This document shows positions 8,884 through 18,565 of a stretch of DNA of 64,000 nt, one piece after another. The notes under the pieces are model-generated. The model made no database searches. It was not told the origin of the DNA and worked only from the letters and a program-made list of their open reading frames with translations. How positions within the stretch are numbered: the stretch's first letter is position 1; each line of letters begins with the position of its first letter. The translations under genes were made by a program, and so were the position numbers. This DNA is from Psychrobacter sp. NZS113 (lineage in GTDB: Bacteria; Pseudomonadota; Gammaproteobacteria; Pseudomonadales; Moraxellaceae), in NCBI RefSeq assembly GCF_015864825.1, contig NZ_JADYWL010000005.1, forward strand, positions 124,001 through 188,000. Direction: 5' to 3'.

Positions 8884-10266
8884 TTATATATCAGCGTCTT
8901 GAGTATCCACTGGTAAAAACAAACTCAATGTAATGGCTGTGATAGCACCGATTGCTACAGGTGATATCAGCACGTTACGTATCAATTCGGGCACGTGTGA
9001 TAACACCTCAGGCACCATAGACACACCAATACCCATTCCGACAGAGGTCGCGACAATCAACATATCACGGCGGTCGAGCTTGGCAGTCGACAATACCTTG
9101 ATACCTGCCACTGCTACTGTGCCAAACATTACTAGCGTTGCACCGCCTAGTACTGGCTGAGGCATGGTTTGCAATAGCGCGCCAAAGATCGGGAACATCC
9201 CAATAATAATCATAAGAGCCGCAATATAAATCCCGACATGACGGCTGGCGACTCCGGTAAGTGCTATAACGCCATTATTTTGGCTAAAGGTCGTCGATGG
9301 CATACTGTTTAAAGTCGCAGCAATCATAGAGTTCACACCATCTGCCAATACCCCACCCTGAATACGATTGAGGTAGACAGGTCCTGTGACAGGCTCTTTG
9401 GACACTACTGCATTCGCCGTTAGATCGCCTGTCGTCTCAAGAGCGCTTACACAGTACAAAATAGCTAATGGAATAAAGGCAGCAATATCAAATTGAAAAC
9501 CAAATCTAAAGGGAATAGGAACCGTCACTAACCCAACATTGCTCAATGAAGAAAAATCCAACCTGCCCATAAAAAAGGCAGCTAACATACCTAGTACTAA
9601 AGCAATGACAATCGAGGAAAGTCTTAACAAGGGATTTTTTGAGCGGTTAAAGGCAATCACTGATACCAGTACAACCATACCCAAAAACAGGTTCTGTAAG
9701 CTACCAAAATCTTCGGCACCAAAGCCACCTGCAATATCAGTCATGGCTACTTCGATCAATGGAACACCAATAAGAATAATAATAGTACCAGTGACAACAG
9801 GCGTAAATATTCTTTTTAATTTATGAATAAAACGACTTAGTACAACTTCGACAAAGGCGGCGCAAAAACTAACCCCAAAGATAGTGGCCAAAATATCTTC
9901 TGGTGAACCACCACGCCCTTTTACAATCAAGCCAGCAGAGATAATCGCTGTCAAAAAAGCAAAGCTGGTCCCTTGCAAACTTAACATACCCGCACCTACA
10001 GGGCCTATTTTTTTACATTGAATATAAGTGCCAATGCCAGAGGATATGAGAGCACAGCTAATCAAATAAGGGACATACTCACCCAATCCTAAAGTCCCAG
10101 CGACAATCAAAGTAGGTGTAACAATAGCAACGATACTGGCCAATAGATGTTGTAAAGCCGCGAAGCTTGCTGGCCAAAAGCTAGGATTGTCATTGAGCTG
10201 ATACATCAACTCACTGTTTTTCTGAGACTCTACAGAGTTAGGCACTATCAACCTTCCTTGATTCAT
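8884..10266 (-). CDS. NCS2-family purine (xanthine/urate-type) permease
   Basis: A 460-aa nucleobase-ascorbate transporter predicted to be an inner-membrane proton symporter with about 14 membrane segments. The family signature is visible as FSQNNGVIALTGVASR, the counterpart of the NAT motif that helps set substrate preference. The N-terminal SLQGTSFAFL stretch also matches the family. The Asn-rich signature and the placement next to xdhABC and guaD suggest xanthine, urate or a related purine rather than uracil, but substrate cannot be fixed from sequence alone. It would supply substrate to the downstream xanthine dehydrogenase. The start ATG at 10266 has no strong Shine-Dalgarno sequence. 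Confidence 0.88.
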   Translation of the reverse strand: MNQGRLIVPNSVESQKNSELMYQLNDNPSFWPASFAALQHLLASIVAIVTPTLIVAGTLGLGEYVPYLISCALISSGIGTYIQCKKIGPVGAGMLSLQGTSFAFLTAIISAGLIVKGRGGSPEDILATIFGVSFCAAFVEVVLSRFIHKLKRIFTPVVTGTIIILIGVPLIEVAMTDIAGGFGAEDFGSLQNLFLGMVVLVSVIAFNRSKNPLLRLSSIVIALVLGMLAAFFMGRLDFSSLSNVGLVTVPIPFRFGFQFDIAAFIPLAILYCVSALETTGDLTANAVVSKEPVTGPVYLNRIQGGVLADGVNSMIAATLNSMPSTTFSQNNGVIALTGVASRHVGIYIAALMIIIGMFPIFGALLQTMPQPVLGGATLVMFGTVAVAGIKVLSTAKLDRRDMLIVATSVGMGIGVSMVPEVLSHVPELIRNVLISPVAIGAITAITLSLFLPVDTQDADI

Positions 10267-10490
10267 ATATTTTTAAGTTTACTAACAGTCCCTAGTAGCA
10301 GGTGTCGGCCCTCGTTAATAATTTTGGTCTAAACAATTTGATGTTGGTAATAACATCACTTTGAAAGATGACCATTTGGTCAGGTTTTATGATAATAGCA
10401 CTACTGTTGTTTGCCGACAAGCGCTAAAATATTGATTATAAGATTTTAAGTAGTCATCATCTGAAATATGAAATACTTGAAAAGCAGTCA
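10267..10490. other. Spacer between permease and putA operon
   Basis: This non-coding stretch lies upstream of the minus-strand permease and probably holds its promoter. No clear -35/-10 pair, operator or repeat was recognised. Confidence 0.4.
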
Positions 10491-10554
10491 CAAAAAAACG
10501 GTTAATGCCTATTTCCAAGAGCTTTTAGGCCCTTAAAAATAAACATTAACCGTT
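10491..10554 (-). terminator. Rho-independent terminator of the putA operon
   Basis: An 11-bp perfect stem (AACGGTTAATG at 10497-10507 with CATTAACCGTT at 10544-10554) encloses a 36-nt loop that contains a further short CCTA/TAGG pairing. Reading the minus strand, the stem is followed directly by a run of seven T residues. It lies 50 nt after the stop of the PutA C-terminal-domain gene. Confidence 0.7.
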
Positions 10555-10604
10555 ATTAAAACGATGCTAAGTAGCGTCTTGCTACCTAACACATTTCATT
10601 CGTC

Positions 10605-11294
10605 TTATGTACCAAGCTCAAGTAAGCTCGCATTACCACCGATAGCGGTGGTATTGATTGTTTTAACACGCTCAGTGACAAAACGATGCAGATAATCAGG
10701 CGTTAACATCTCTGACAAGCCTTCCATATCAGTTACGCTAATGACTTGAGTCAAAATACCATCAGTATTAGCCAGCTCTTGGCTGATTGTCTGTGCATCA
10801 GCTCGGCTACCAGACACTGCCACTTGTGCAAGACGATCGATATGTAACAAGGTAATGGTCTGCGAATCGTTAGCAACGCTCAATACATCTTCGCTAATGC
10901 CCGTTTCATAAAGCACTTTTGCCGCCTCGACGCACATCTCATCTTGGCTTGGGCAATGCAGTATGACTTCATTGCCTGTCAATAGTGCTGCAACCAGCTG
11001 CCCTAGTACGGCCATTGCACGGGCAGACTCACCGCCCACAACCATCGTCTTACCACGGCCAGTGACGTACAAGTCGTTTGACTCGCCAGTGGCACCAACC
11101 ATACGATGCATCTCATCCAAGCTAGGTGCTGCACTCAATAGATGATTGAATAAGCGCTTGGCTTTGTTGGCATCGCCAGTTAGCAGCGCCAGCTTTGGAA
11201 TGGCTGCCTGTAGATAGGTTGCACGGTTTACTGCGCCCAGTAATCTCCAAGACTCGCAGACCTGTGCATGATTTTTTTTAAATTCAGTCGCCAT
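10605..11294 (-). CDS. PutA C-terminal domain encoded as a separate protein
   Basis: A 229-aa protein matching the C-terminal domain of long bifunctional PutA enzymes, an aldehyde-dehydrogenase-superfamily fold that lids the substrate tunnel. It ends with the diagnostic tail motif INTTAIGGNASLLELG. In most organisms this domain is fused to PutA. Here PutA ends in TAA, then GGAGTAGCATC, then ATG, so the gene has its own strong Shine-Dalgarno and an intentional-looking start. No catalytic cysteine is expected or seen. It probably assembles in trans with the 1083-aa PutA; together they total 1312 residues, close to full-length PutA (E. coli 1320). The gene is the last of a two-gene operon. Confidence 0.82.
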   Translation of the reverse strand: MATEFKKNHAQVCESWRLLGAVNRATYLQAAIPKLALLTGDANKAKRLFNHLLSAAPSLDEMHRMVGATGESNDLYVTGRGKTMVVGGESARAMAVLGQLVAALLTGNEVILHCPSQDEMCVEAAKVLYETGISEDVLSVANDSQTITLLHIDRLAQVAVSGSRADAQTISQELANTDGILTQVISVTDMEGLSEMLTPDYLHRFVTERVKTINTTAIGGNASLLELGT

Positions 11295-11305
11295 GATGCT
11301 ACTCC

Positions 11306-14300
11306 TTATGCAAGTTCTGTTTGAGTGGTGGTTTGGGCTTGGCTATTGCTAGCCTCGATATCAGTCGCCGGCTCTGAGACTAGCTGCATCAGACGCGCAA
11401 CATAGTGTGGACCACCCGCTTTAGGACCAGTACCAGAAAGACCACAGCCACCAAATGGCTGGACGTTGACCACGGCACCAATCTGGTTACGGTTGATATA
11501 GGTATTACCGACGAACGCGCGACGCTCGATGTTCTCAGTGGTGGTCTCGATACGACTGTGGATACCCAAAGTCAAACCAAAACCTGTCGCATTAATCGAA
11601 TCAATCAGCTTGTTCAAATCACGAGCTTGGTAACGCAATACATGCAAGATTGGGCCAAAATGCTCACCACCGATGACATCGATGCTTTTGACTTCAATCG
11701 CCGTTGGTAGTACAAACGTAGACTCATCTTGGCTAACGACTGAGGTTGAGCTCATTGGCGTTTGTGCCAAAATCGTCGCGGTTGGCTCTGCTGCCATACG
11801 CTCGATATGTGCCTCTAGACCTTGCTTGGCATCCGCATCAATCACTGGGCCCACATCGGTGGCAGCATAAAGAGGATTACCAACAGACAATTCTGCCATG
11901 TTACCTTGTAGTAGCTCAATCAAATCATCTGCCATCTCTTCTTGCACACACAAGATACGGCAAGCTGAACAACGTTGACCCGCTGAACCAAACGCTGATA
12001 ATACGGCGTCTCTAACGACCTGCTCTGGCAATGCCGTTGAATCAACGATCATCGCGTTCTGACCACCAGTTTCTGCGATAAATACTGGTAGCTCACCGCT
12101 GGTTTGGGCATGGTCGTTTAGGCTTTGATTGATACGCTGCGCGGTTTGAGTAGAACCAGTAAAGATCACACCTGCGATGTTGTCAGCTGCCGTCAATGCA
12201 CCGCCTACGTCACCTGCACCAGTGACGAATTGCAGGGCTGATGCTGGAATACCCGCTTGATACATTAATTGTGCACCAAAATGAGCGATCAAACTGGTTT
12301 GTTCAGCAGGTTTGGCCACTACCGTATTACCTGCAGCTAGTGCCGCCACGATTTGACCTGTGTAGATCGCTAATGGGAAGTTCCATGGACTGATACACAC
12401 AAAAGTACCACGTGCTTTATAGACTTGACGTGCTTGTTTACCAGATAAATCAGTAAACTCATAAGCAGTCGCCTCTAAACGCTCAGCTTCGTCTGCATAA
12501 AAACGACAGAAATCAACGGCTTCTTTGATCTCATCAATACCATCTTGCAGAGTCTTACCCGCTTCGACTTGGCACAATGCCATCAATTCAGCATAGTTCT
12601 CTTCGTACAAATCTGCAATCTTACGCAATATCTCAGCACGCTTCGCAGCTGATACATTTTGCCACTCATTTTGACCGGCAACAGCAGCATCAATGGCTTG
12701 GCGAGCCAATTGAGCGTTAGCATATTTGACTTCACCAGCGCTAACTTCATGGTTCCAAGGTGCATGTACTGTCTGAGCATCCAATTGATGCGTTGTGCCA
12801 TCTACTTCGTAATCATTAACGGCTTTGCCATTGATGATAGGTGTCGCTGTCCAAGCCTTATCTAAGTAGCTATCGATAGCTGCTGTAAACGGAGCCCACT
12901 GCGAATCAATAAAAATATTAGGACCAAAGCTCGCACGTCGCTCACCGTAGATTTCCGATGGCAATGGGATATCTGGGTTGTTCAATGTGGCATTGGCCAG
13001 CAGCTTGTCATATGGATGTACAGTCAGCTTATCGATTGGATAAGACTTGTCTAATAACTGATGGACAAACGAGCTGTTTGCGCCGTTTTCTAGCAAACGA
13101 CGTACCAAGTATGGTAGCAAGTCTTTGTGCGCGCCTACTGGTGCATAGATACGTACTGGAATCTGATAAGCATCTAAAATATGATCATAAAGCGCATCAC
13201 CCATGCCATGCAAACGCTGGAACTCAAAGTCTCTGTGCGCACTCATCGTAATGATTGACGCTAGCGTATGAGCATTATGCGTCGCAAACTGTGGCCAGAT
13301 TAGCCCGCGCAAATGATCCGATAATAAGAAACGCGCGCAAGCAAGATAAGCGGTATCCGTGCCTTCTTTACGAGTCCACACAGGATAACCTGATAGACCT
13401 TTTTGCTGCGCCAGTTTGATCTCTGTATCCCAATAAGCGCCTTTTACCAAGCGTACTGGGATGCGATCGCCTACTTCACTTGAGAGACGAGCCAGCCAAG
13501 CGAGGACTGCGATAGCGCGCTTAGAGTAACCCTGTACAACGATACCCAAACCATCCCAGCCAGCCGTCAAGTTATCACGGTACAAAGACTCAAACAGTTT
13601 TAGAGAAATCTCAAGACGATCCGCTTCTTCAGCATCAATACTGAGATCAACATTGACCTCACGTGCCGCTTCAATGAGCAACATGCAGCGTTGACGCAGC
13701 AGTCCCATGACTTGCGTTTCTTGCGTGGCTTCGTAGCGAGGATGCAGTGCTGATAGCTTGATAGATACGGATGGCTTCGGCATGCCTTCTTTTACTTTGA
13801 TACTGGCCGTGGCTCTGATGGCATGCAGATAGTCGTTGAAGTATTTTTCAGCATCTTTGTGCGTGATGGCCGCCTCACCTAGCATATCGAATGAATAGGT
13901 ATAACCTCTATTGCGATATGGTTGGCTGTTCTTATTGGCGTCTTCGATGGTCTCGCCCAATACGAACTGATGGCCCATAATACGCATGGCTTTTTGCATT
14001 GCACTACGAATGACAGGCTCGCCCATCTTTTTGGTCATACGATCTAAGAAGCCTGACGCTGTCGTACTGCTATCGATGCTCACGACGCGACCCGTCATCA
14101 TCATGCCCCAAGTGGAGGCATTGACCATAAAGCCATTGTCATTTTTGATGTGCTTTTTCCAATCAGCCACACTCATTTTGTCATGAATCAGCGCATCAGC
14201 TGTATAGTTGTCTGGTACTCGGATCAAGGCTTCTGCCAAGCTCATCAGCAAGATACCTTCTTGGGTATCAAGGCTGTATTCAAGCAACAATGAATCAACC

Positions 14301-14557
14301 ATTTTGACAGCTTTGCCATCATTACGCACATGCTCAACCAGTTTACGCGTTTGCTCAGCAGCAGCATCACGTTCTTCATCACTAGGTTTGGCAAGTGGTA
14401 ACAACTCAGACAACCAACGCACCTCGTCCACACTATACAGCGGCGAAATACGTGTATGTAGCGCTTCTGCTGACTGGGTAAGGTACTCTGGTGAGAGTAA
14501 ATCAACAGCGGCAAACAAGATAGGCTCTTGCGGGGTAAACTGATCTACTGGGTTCAT
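11306..14557 (-). CDS. putA: Bifunctional proline dehydrogenase / P5C dehydrogenase PutA (lacking its C-terminal domain)
   Basis: A 1083-aa enzyme that oxidises proline to glutamate. The N-terminal helical arm leads into an FAD-binding proline dehydrogenase barrel with the RLVKGAYWDTEIK motif. After a linker comes the NAD+-dependent aldehyde dehydrogenase half with ISPWNFPLAIYTGQ, the glutamate motif AETGGQNAMIVDS and the catalytic cysteine in GSAGQRCSACR. No ribbon-helix-helix DNA-binding domain is seen at the N-terminus, so it is not the autorepressing E. coli type. I chose the ATG at 14557 because GGAG lies 6 nt upstream; an upstream ATG at 14635 lacks this support. The chain stops after a low-complexity tail (IEASNSQAQTTTQTELA), and the usual C-terminal domain follows as its own gene 11 nt later. 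Confidence 0.93.
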   Translation of the reverse strand: MNPVDQFTPQEPILFAAVDLLSPEYLTQSAEALHTRISPLYSVDEVRWLSELLPLAKPSDEERDAAAEQTRKLVEHVRNDGKAVKMVDSLLLEYSLDTQEGILLMSLAEALIRVPDNYTADALIHDKMSVADWKKHIKNDNGFMVNASTWGMMMTGRVVSIDSSTTASGFLDRMTKKMGEPVIRSAMQKAMRIMGHQFVLGETIEDANKNSQPYRNRGYTYSFDMLGEAAITHKDAEKYFNDYLHAIRATASIKVKEGMPKPSVSIKLSALHPRYEATQETQVMGLLRQRCMLLIEAAREVNVDLSIDAEEADRLEISLKLFESLYRDNLTAGWDGLGIVVQGYSKRAIAVLAWLARLSSEVGDRIPVRLVKGAYWDTEIKLAQQKGLSGYPVWTRKEGTDTAYLACARFLLSDHLRGLIWPQFATHNAHTLASIITMSAHRDFEFQRLHGMGDALYDHILDAYQIPVRIYAPVGAHKDLLPYLVRRLLENGANSSFVHQLLDKSYPIDKLTVHPYDKLLANATLNNPDIPLPSEIYGERRASFGPNIFIDSQWAPFTAAIDSYLDKAWTATPIINGKAVNDYEVDGTTHQLDAQTVHAPWNHEVSAGEVKYANAQLARQAIDAAVAGQNEWQNVSAAKRAEILRKIADLYEENYAELMALCQVEAGKTLQDGIDEIKEAVDFCRFYADEAERLEATAYEFTDLSGKQARQVYKARGTFVCISPWNFPLAIYTGQIVAALAAGNTVVAKPAEQTSLIAHFGAQLMYQAGIPASALQFVTGAGDVGGALTAADNIAGVIFTGSTQTAQRINQSLNDHAQTSGELPVFIAETGGQNAMIVDSTALPEQVVRDAVLSAFGSAGQRCSACRILCVQEEMADDLIELLQGNMAELSVGNPLYAATDVGPVIDADAKQGLEAHIERMAAEPTATILAQTPMSSTSVVSQDESTFVLPTAIEVKSIDVIGGEHFGPILHVLRYQARDLNKLIDSINATGFGLTLGIHSRIETTTENIERRAFVGNTYINRNQIGAVVNVQPFGGCGLSGTGPKAGGPHYVARLMQLVSEPATDIEASNSQAQTTTQTELA

Positions 14558-15341
14558 AATAACTCCATAACTATCGTTTAAAAACCATAATAAATGGTGC
14601 TTTAGGAAGTCTGATCGTCCTGTATAACTGCTCACAACCGCTATTCAATAAATAGTGGTTATTAACGGATACTCACAGCAATAATCAAAAGACCAAACGG
14701 CGCCATCACAAAACTAAAAATCCAGCATAGGCTGGAGACGGTTAAGTAGGTCGTTCGACTGTTAAACGGGCTACGTTAACAATACAAAGGCAACAATGAA
14801 AAGCTAAGCGGCATTAGTGCCTTCTTCTTGTCAGTAGTGAAAGGAGTATGATGGTCAGATACCAGTTTATCGAAACGACATAAGTCGCTTTAATAAGCAC
14901 AAATCTATCATCTTAGGTGACGCTAATTCACTGTAAGAAAAACCTCTACGGCGTTGATTGAGGTGATGCGCTTAACTCGGCTATAATATCATGAAAAAAA
15001 AATTCAAACTAACGATTTTTCTCATTTTTATCAATAAATAAGCCTTTAAATAACAATAACTTATATATAATTTTTCAGCTATGACGCTTTGGTTACGTTT
15101 TTTTGTTTACTATTGCCGATAGATTGTAATACCAGTACTCAGCTTTAATGCCAAAACAGAAGTTGCCACAGTAGACATCAAACACCTACAGTTGATACCA
15201 TTTGAAGAGAGCACAAGGCTGTTTAGCGCTAGTCTGAAGTCATTATGTGGGGCTGGTACTACGTCGCCGTATGAATGGGCTTAGTACCCTGCTATCTTAC
15301 AAGTGCTTTGTCTGTATCTTTACTAGAAGTCGCTAAAGCAA
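14558..15341. other. Long spacer upstream of putA
   Basis: About 780 bp without a credible gene. The putA promoter must lie here or within the 78 nt before its ATG. A small hairpin (CCAGC/GCTGG near 14722-14737) and A/T-rich tracts near 15000-15080 are visible. No operator pair or repeat family was recognised. Confidence 0.35.
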
Positions 15342-15390
15342 CAAATAAAAACCCCCTTTATCAATCAATGACAAAGGGGGTTTTTATTTG
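15342..15390. terminator. Bidirectional terminator after the AzgA-type permease
   Basis: A perfect 18-bp stem, CAAATAAAAACCCCCTTT at 15342-15359 paired with 15373-15390, with a 13-nt loop. The A5/T5 segments inside the stem give a U-tract on either strand. It lies 52 nt beyond the stop of the minus-strand permease. Confidence 0.8.
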
Positions 15391-15441
15391 CTACTTCAGC
15401 ATTCAGACACTGCTGAGTAAATCGAGACGGTTGCTAGTATT

Positions 15442-16737
15442 CTATAAGAATATAATCTTAACCAATAGTATGATAGTTAAAATCCAGACAGCAATGCTGA
15501 TATCAGCAAACTTACCTGCGATAGCTTTTACCGCAGTAAAGGTAATAAAGCCTAGCGCAATACCATCAGCGATAGAGTATGTGAGCGGTGTGAACAACAA
15601 TACCACTACGACAGGTGCCGCTTCTGTTAAGTCGCTCCAATTGATGTCTTTTAACGTACCCATCATCAGAACAGCAACGTAAAAGATAGCGCCAGCAGTT
15701 GCATACGCTGGAATCATACCTGCTAATGGAGAGAAAAAGATACTGAATAAGAACAGTACACCAACAGTCACTGCCATCAATCCTGTACGACCACCGGAAG
15801 CGATCCCAGAGATACTTTCGATATAACTGGTTGTCGATGACGTACCAAGCAATGAACCCGCGACCGTCGCTGTTGAATCTGCCAATAGCGCCTTGCCCAT
15901 ATTAGGGATATTACCATCTTTGTCTGTCAGCTTTGCTTGGCTAGTGGTCGCAATCAACGTACCCGCGGTATCAAACAAATCCACAAATAAGAAGGCAAAA
16001 ATCACACTGATCATACCAACATCGAACGCGCCAGCAATATCAAGTTGCATAAGCGTCGGTGCAATTGAAGGTGGTGCTGATACGATACCAGTAAACTGTG
16101 TATAGCCCATAAGTAAGCTAATCAAAGCAACAAGCAGAATACCAATGGTGACCGCACCTGGAACTCTTTTATAAGATAAGCCAATAATAACGACAAAACC
16201 TAATGAAGCCATGACAGGACCAAACGAGGTCATGTCACCCAGACCGACCAACGTGGCTTCATGGTTGACGATGATACCAGCACTTTGTAACGCAATAAAC
16301 GCCAAAAACGCACCAATACCAGCGACCACGCCATGTTTAAGAGAGGCTGGAATGGCATTAATGATTGCTTCACGAATCTTAAATAGACTCAGTAGTACAA
16401 AGATACAACCCGATAAAAACACCGCACCGAGCGCGGTCTGCCAAGCGTAGCCCATACCTAAAACGACGCCATAGGTAAAAAAGGCGTTAAGCCCCATTCC
16501 TGGTGCTAACGCCACTGGTAGTCGGGCATATATACCCATGATAAAACACCCTACCGCTGCCGCGAGACAAGTCGCAACAAATACTGCGCCTTTGTCCATA
16601 CCTGCGTCTGCTAAGACATTAGGGTTAACAAAGATAATATAAGCCATCGTCAAGAACGTGGTTATACCAGCGATGATTTCTGTTCTGATCGTGGTATTTT
16701 CACCATTAATCCCAAAATAGCGTTCAATTGCATTCAT
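15442..16737 (-). CDS. AzgA-type NCS2 permease (adenine/guanine/hypoxanthine)
   Basis: A 431-aa inner-membrane purine:proton symporter of the AzgA/GhxP/AdeP subfamily. The family N-terminus (RTEIIAGITTFLTMAYIIFV) and the ALAPGMGLNAFFTYGVV motif are clear, as are FVDLFDTAGTL and the later TSSTTSYIESISGIASGGRTGL segment. About 12-14 hydrophobic segments span the chain and the length is typical. It is separated from the xanthine block by putA and belongs to a different subfamily from the permease at 8884. The two transporters together suggest the cell takes up several purine bases. Whether adenine or guanine/hypoxanthine is preferred cannot be read from sequence. Confidence 0.9.
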   Translation of the reverse strand: MNAIERYFGINGENTTIRTEIIAGITTFLTMAYIIFVNPNVLADAGMDKGAVFVATCLAAAVGCFIMGIYARLPVALAPGMGLNAFFTYGVVLGMGYAWQTALGAVFLSGCIFVLLSLFKIREAIINAIPASLKHGVVAGIGAFLAFIALQSAGIIVNHEATLVGLGDMTSFGPVMASLGFVVIIGLSYKRVPGAVTIGILLVALISLLMGYTQFTGIVSAPPSIAPTLMQLDIAGAFDVGMISVIFAFLFVDLFDTAGTLIATTSQAKLTDKDGNIPNMGKALLADSTATVAGSLLGTSSTTSYIESISGIASGGRTGLMAVTVGVLFLFSIFFSPLAGMIPAYATAGAIFYVAVLMMGTLKDINWSDLTEAAPVVVVLLFTPLTYSIADGIALGFITFTAVKAIAGKFADISIAVWILTIILLVKIIFL

Positions 16738-17307
16738 AAGTGTCGCCCCCGACTGGCTAATAAAAAGTCACCACTATATTCAAAATCAAATATCATTCCA
16801 ACAAAAAAATTCCTGTTAAAACAATAATAATGTAGCAACAAAGCGTAACATATTAGACGAGTTATCTTACAAACTCAATCGCTGATAATGCCTGATTCGT
16901 ATAAAAATACAATTCAACATGACATGAGTATGACAGTCAAATGTCTATACAAATACACCTATCCGTACAACATCCTAGACAAATTCACCTAGGGTTAGCC
17001 CTTATAGAATCTATGCTTTCTGTCATAATATTAGAGCAATTGATATTGGCTATATCATCCTTTATGGCGGTTTATCACATTAATAATGACCTTTGCTTCA
17101 TTTAGAAGTAAACTAGGGGGCTATTGTGTCGATTGCTTACTGATTGTTTTTATTATCAAATAGCCTTTTGCTATACAAGGCTTTGATTTTTGACAAAGTA
17201 GCTATGCTAAGCATTAATACTGGTAACGCGTAAGTTTTTTGAGGTTCATCTGGTTAGGATGTCATTATTTTCATCCCACTGTTGTCAATTATCCGTGAGT
17301 TCATTAC
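16738..17307. other. Divergent spacer between purine permease and tolQ
   Basis: This 570-bp A+T-rich intergenic region lies between divergently transcribed genes and should hold promoters for both. No convincing -35/-10 pair, purine-responsive operator or small gene was identified by eye. Confidence 0.35.
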
Positions 17308-18021
17308 ATGCCTGAGTCATTAAATATTATTGATCTTATTACCCAAGCCAGTCTATTGGTGCAGATTGTGATGGCACTATTATTATTAGCGTCTTTATTC
17401 AGTTGGGTCATTATTTTTCGTATGAGTGCGCGGCTTGGTACAGCTCAAAGTTTCGATCAACAGTTTGAAACTTGGTTTTGGTCAGGTGAAGATTTAGCCA
17501 AACTATATCAAGGTGTGCAAGGCTCGCCTGAACGCCAAGGATTGGAGCAGATTTTTTATGTTGGGTTTTCAGAATACCTAAGAATGCATAAAAAGCGCCA
17601 GCCTAAAGATGACATTATCGATGGTGTTGAGCGTAAGCTAAGAGTCGGGCTAGGACGTCAACAGCAACTACTCGAGTCAGGGCTAACAACGCTAGCCAGC
17701 ATTGGATCAGTAGCGCCTTATATAGGATTGTTTGGTACGGTCTGGGGTATTATGAATGCCTTTTTAGGATTATCGCAGACAGAACAGGCCACCCTAGCCT
17801 CTGTTGCACCTGGTATCGCCGAGGCCTTAATCGCCACTGCCATGGGCCTGTTTGCAGCGATTCCTGCTGTACTGGCTTACAATCACTTTACGGCAAAATC
17901 CAGCCGCTTATATGACTCGCGGGCGCTGTTCTGTGACGAAATGACTGGCATGCTCCAACGTGAGACCAGTGCAGCAAACCCTATCAGCCGAGAAACGCAA
18001 TCTACCACCAGTCAAGCATAA
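17308..18021 (+). CDS. tolQ: Tol-Pal system proton channel subunit TolQ
   Basis: A 237-aa MotA/TolQ/ExbB-family inner-membrane protein. One membrane segment lies near residues 15-36, followed by a cytoplasmic loop. A pair lies in the C-terminal half with the family motif ASIGSVAPYIGLFGTVWGIM and then ATAMGLFAAIPAVLAYNHF. The ELTLASV...GIAEALIATA stretch is also typical. With TolR it forms the proton-driven motor that energises TolA during outer-membrane constriction at division. The identity as TolQ rather than ExbB is supported by the following tolR, tolA and tolB. The ybgC gene often found upstream is absent here. Confidence 0.92.
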   Translation: MPESLNIIDLITQASLLVQIVMALLLLASLFSWVIIFRMSARLGTAQSFDQQFETWFWSGEDLAKLYQGVQGSPERQGLEQIFYVGFSEYLRMHKKRQPKDDIIDGVERKLRVGLGRQQQLLESGLTTLASIGSVAPYIGLFGTVWGIMNAFLGLSQTEQATLASVAPGIAEALIATAMGLFAAIPAVLAYNHFTAKSSRLYDSRALFCDEMTGMLQRETSAANPISRETQSTTSQA

Positions 18022-18034
18022 GGACAATGAAGCC

Positions 18035-18493
18035 ATGAAGCAAAGTCCCTATCGCCGTGAAAAAAAAGCGCTAAATGCGGAGATGAATGTCGTTCCTTAC
18101 ATTGACGTGATGCTGGTGTTGCTGGTCATATTTATGGTGACTGCGCCGATGTTGATTACGGGTGTTGATGTCGATCTGCCAAAAGAGCAAACCAACACCA
18201 TGAGCCAAAGCCAGCTACCAGTGATTGTTTCTTTAACCGGTAGTGGAGAGATTTTTATCAGTTATGAAAGTAATGTCGACTTGCCAGTGAGCGAGTCTGA
18301 ACTGATTAATACCTTATCTAATTTGCAGACCCAAAACAGTGATGCCGGAGCGTCGCCAGTACAAGTGATGATAAATGCCGACCAAAATAATCAATATGGC
18401 GCCATCATGACGCTAATGGCCACATTACAACAAGCAGGTATCCAAAAAGTAGGTCTATTGACTGGTGCACCTCTACCCACACCTTCATTGTAA
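18035..18493 (+). CDS. tolR: Tol-Pal system protein TolR
   Basis: A 152-aa ExbD/TolR-family protein with one N-terminal membrane segment and a periplasmic domain. The membrane helix carries the motor aspartate in MNVVPYIDVMLVLLVIFMVTAP. The start at 18035 is chosen because AAGGA lies at 18020-18024 and homology begins with this methionine. An in-frame upstream ATG at 17960 would overlap the tolQ coding region and add a segment with no family resemblance. It begins 13 nt after tolQ and is surely co-transcribed and coupled with it. Confidence 0.92.
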   Translation: MKQSPYRREKKALNAEMNVVPYIDVMLVLLVIFMVTAPMLITGVDVDLPKEQTNTMSQSQLPVIVSLTGSGEIFISYESNVDLPVSESELINTLSNLQTQNSDAGASPVQVMINADQNNQYGAIMTLMATLQQAGIQKVGLLTGAPLPTPSL

Positions 18494-18565
18494 TAAGCAC
18501 ATTGACAAGTACAACACCCAATTAAGCTTGCAATAGAATCGTAGCCAACCCAATGAACCACGTTC

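Noticed and set aside
8884..16737. Purine riboswitch in front of the purine permeases
   Set aside because: The upstream spacers lack the conserved three-way-junction sequences of purine riboswitches, which would also be atypical for this group.
17960..18034. Upstream ATG for tolR
   Set aside because: It lies within tolQ; the ATG at 18035 has AAGGA and starts the homologous region.
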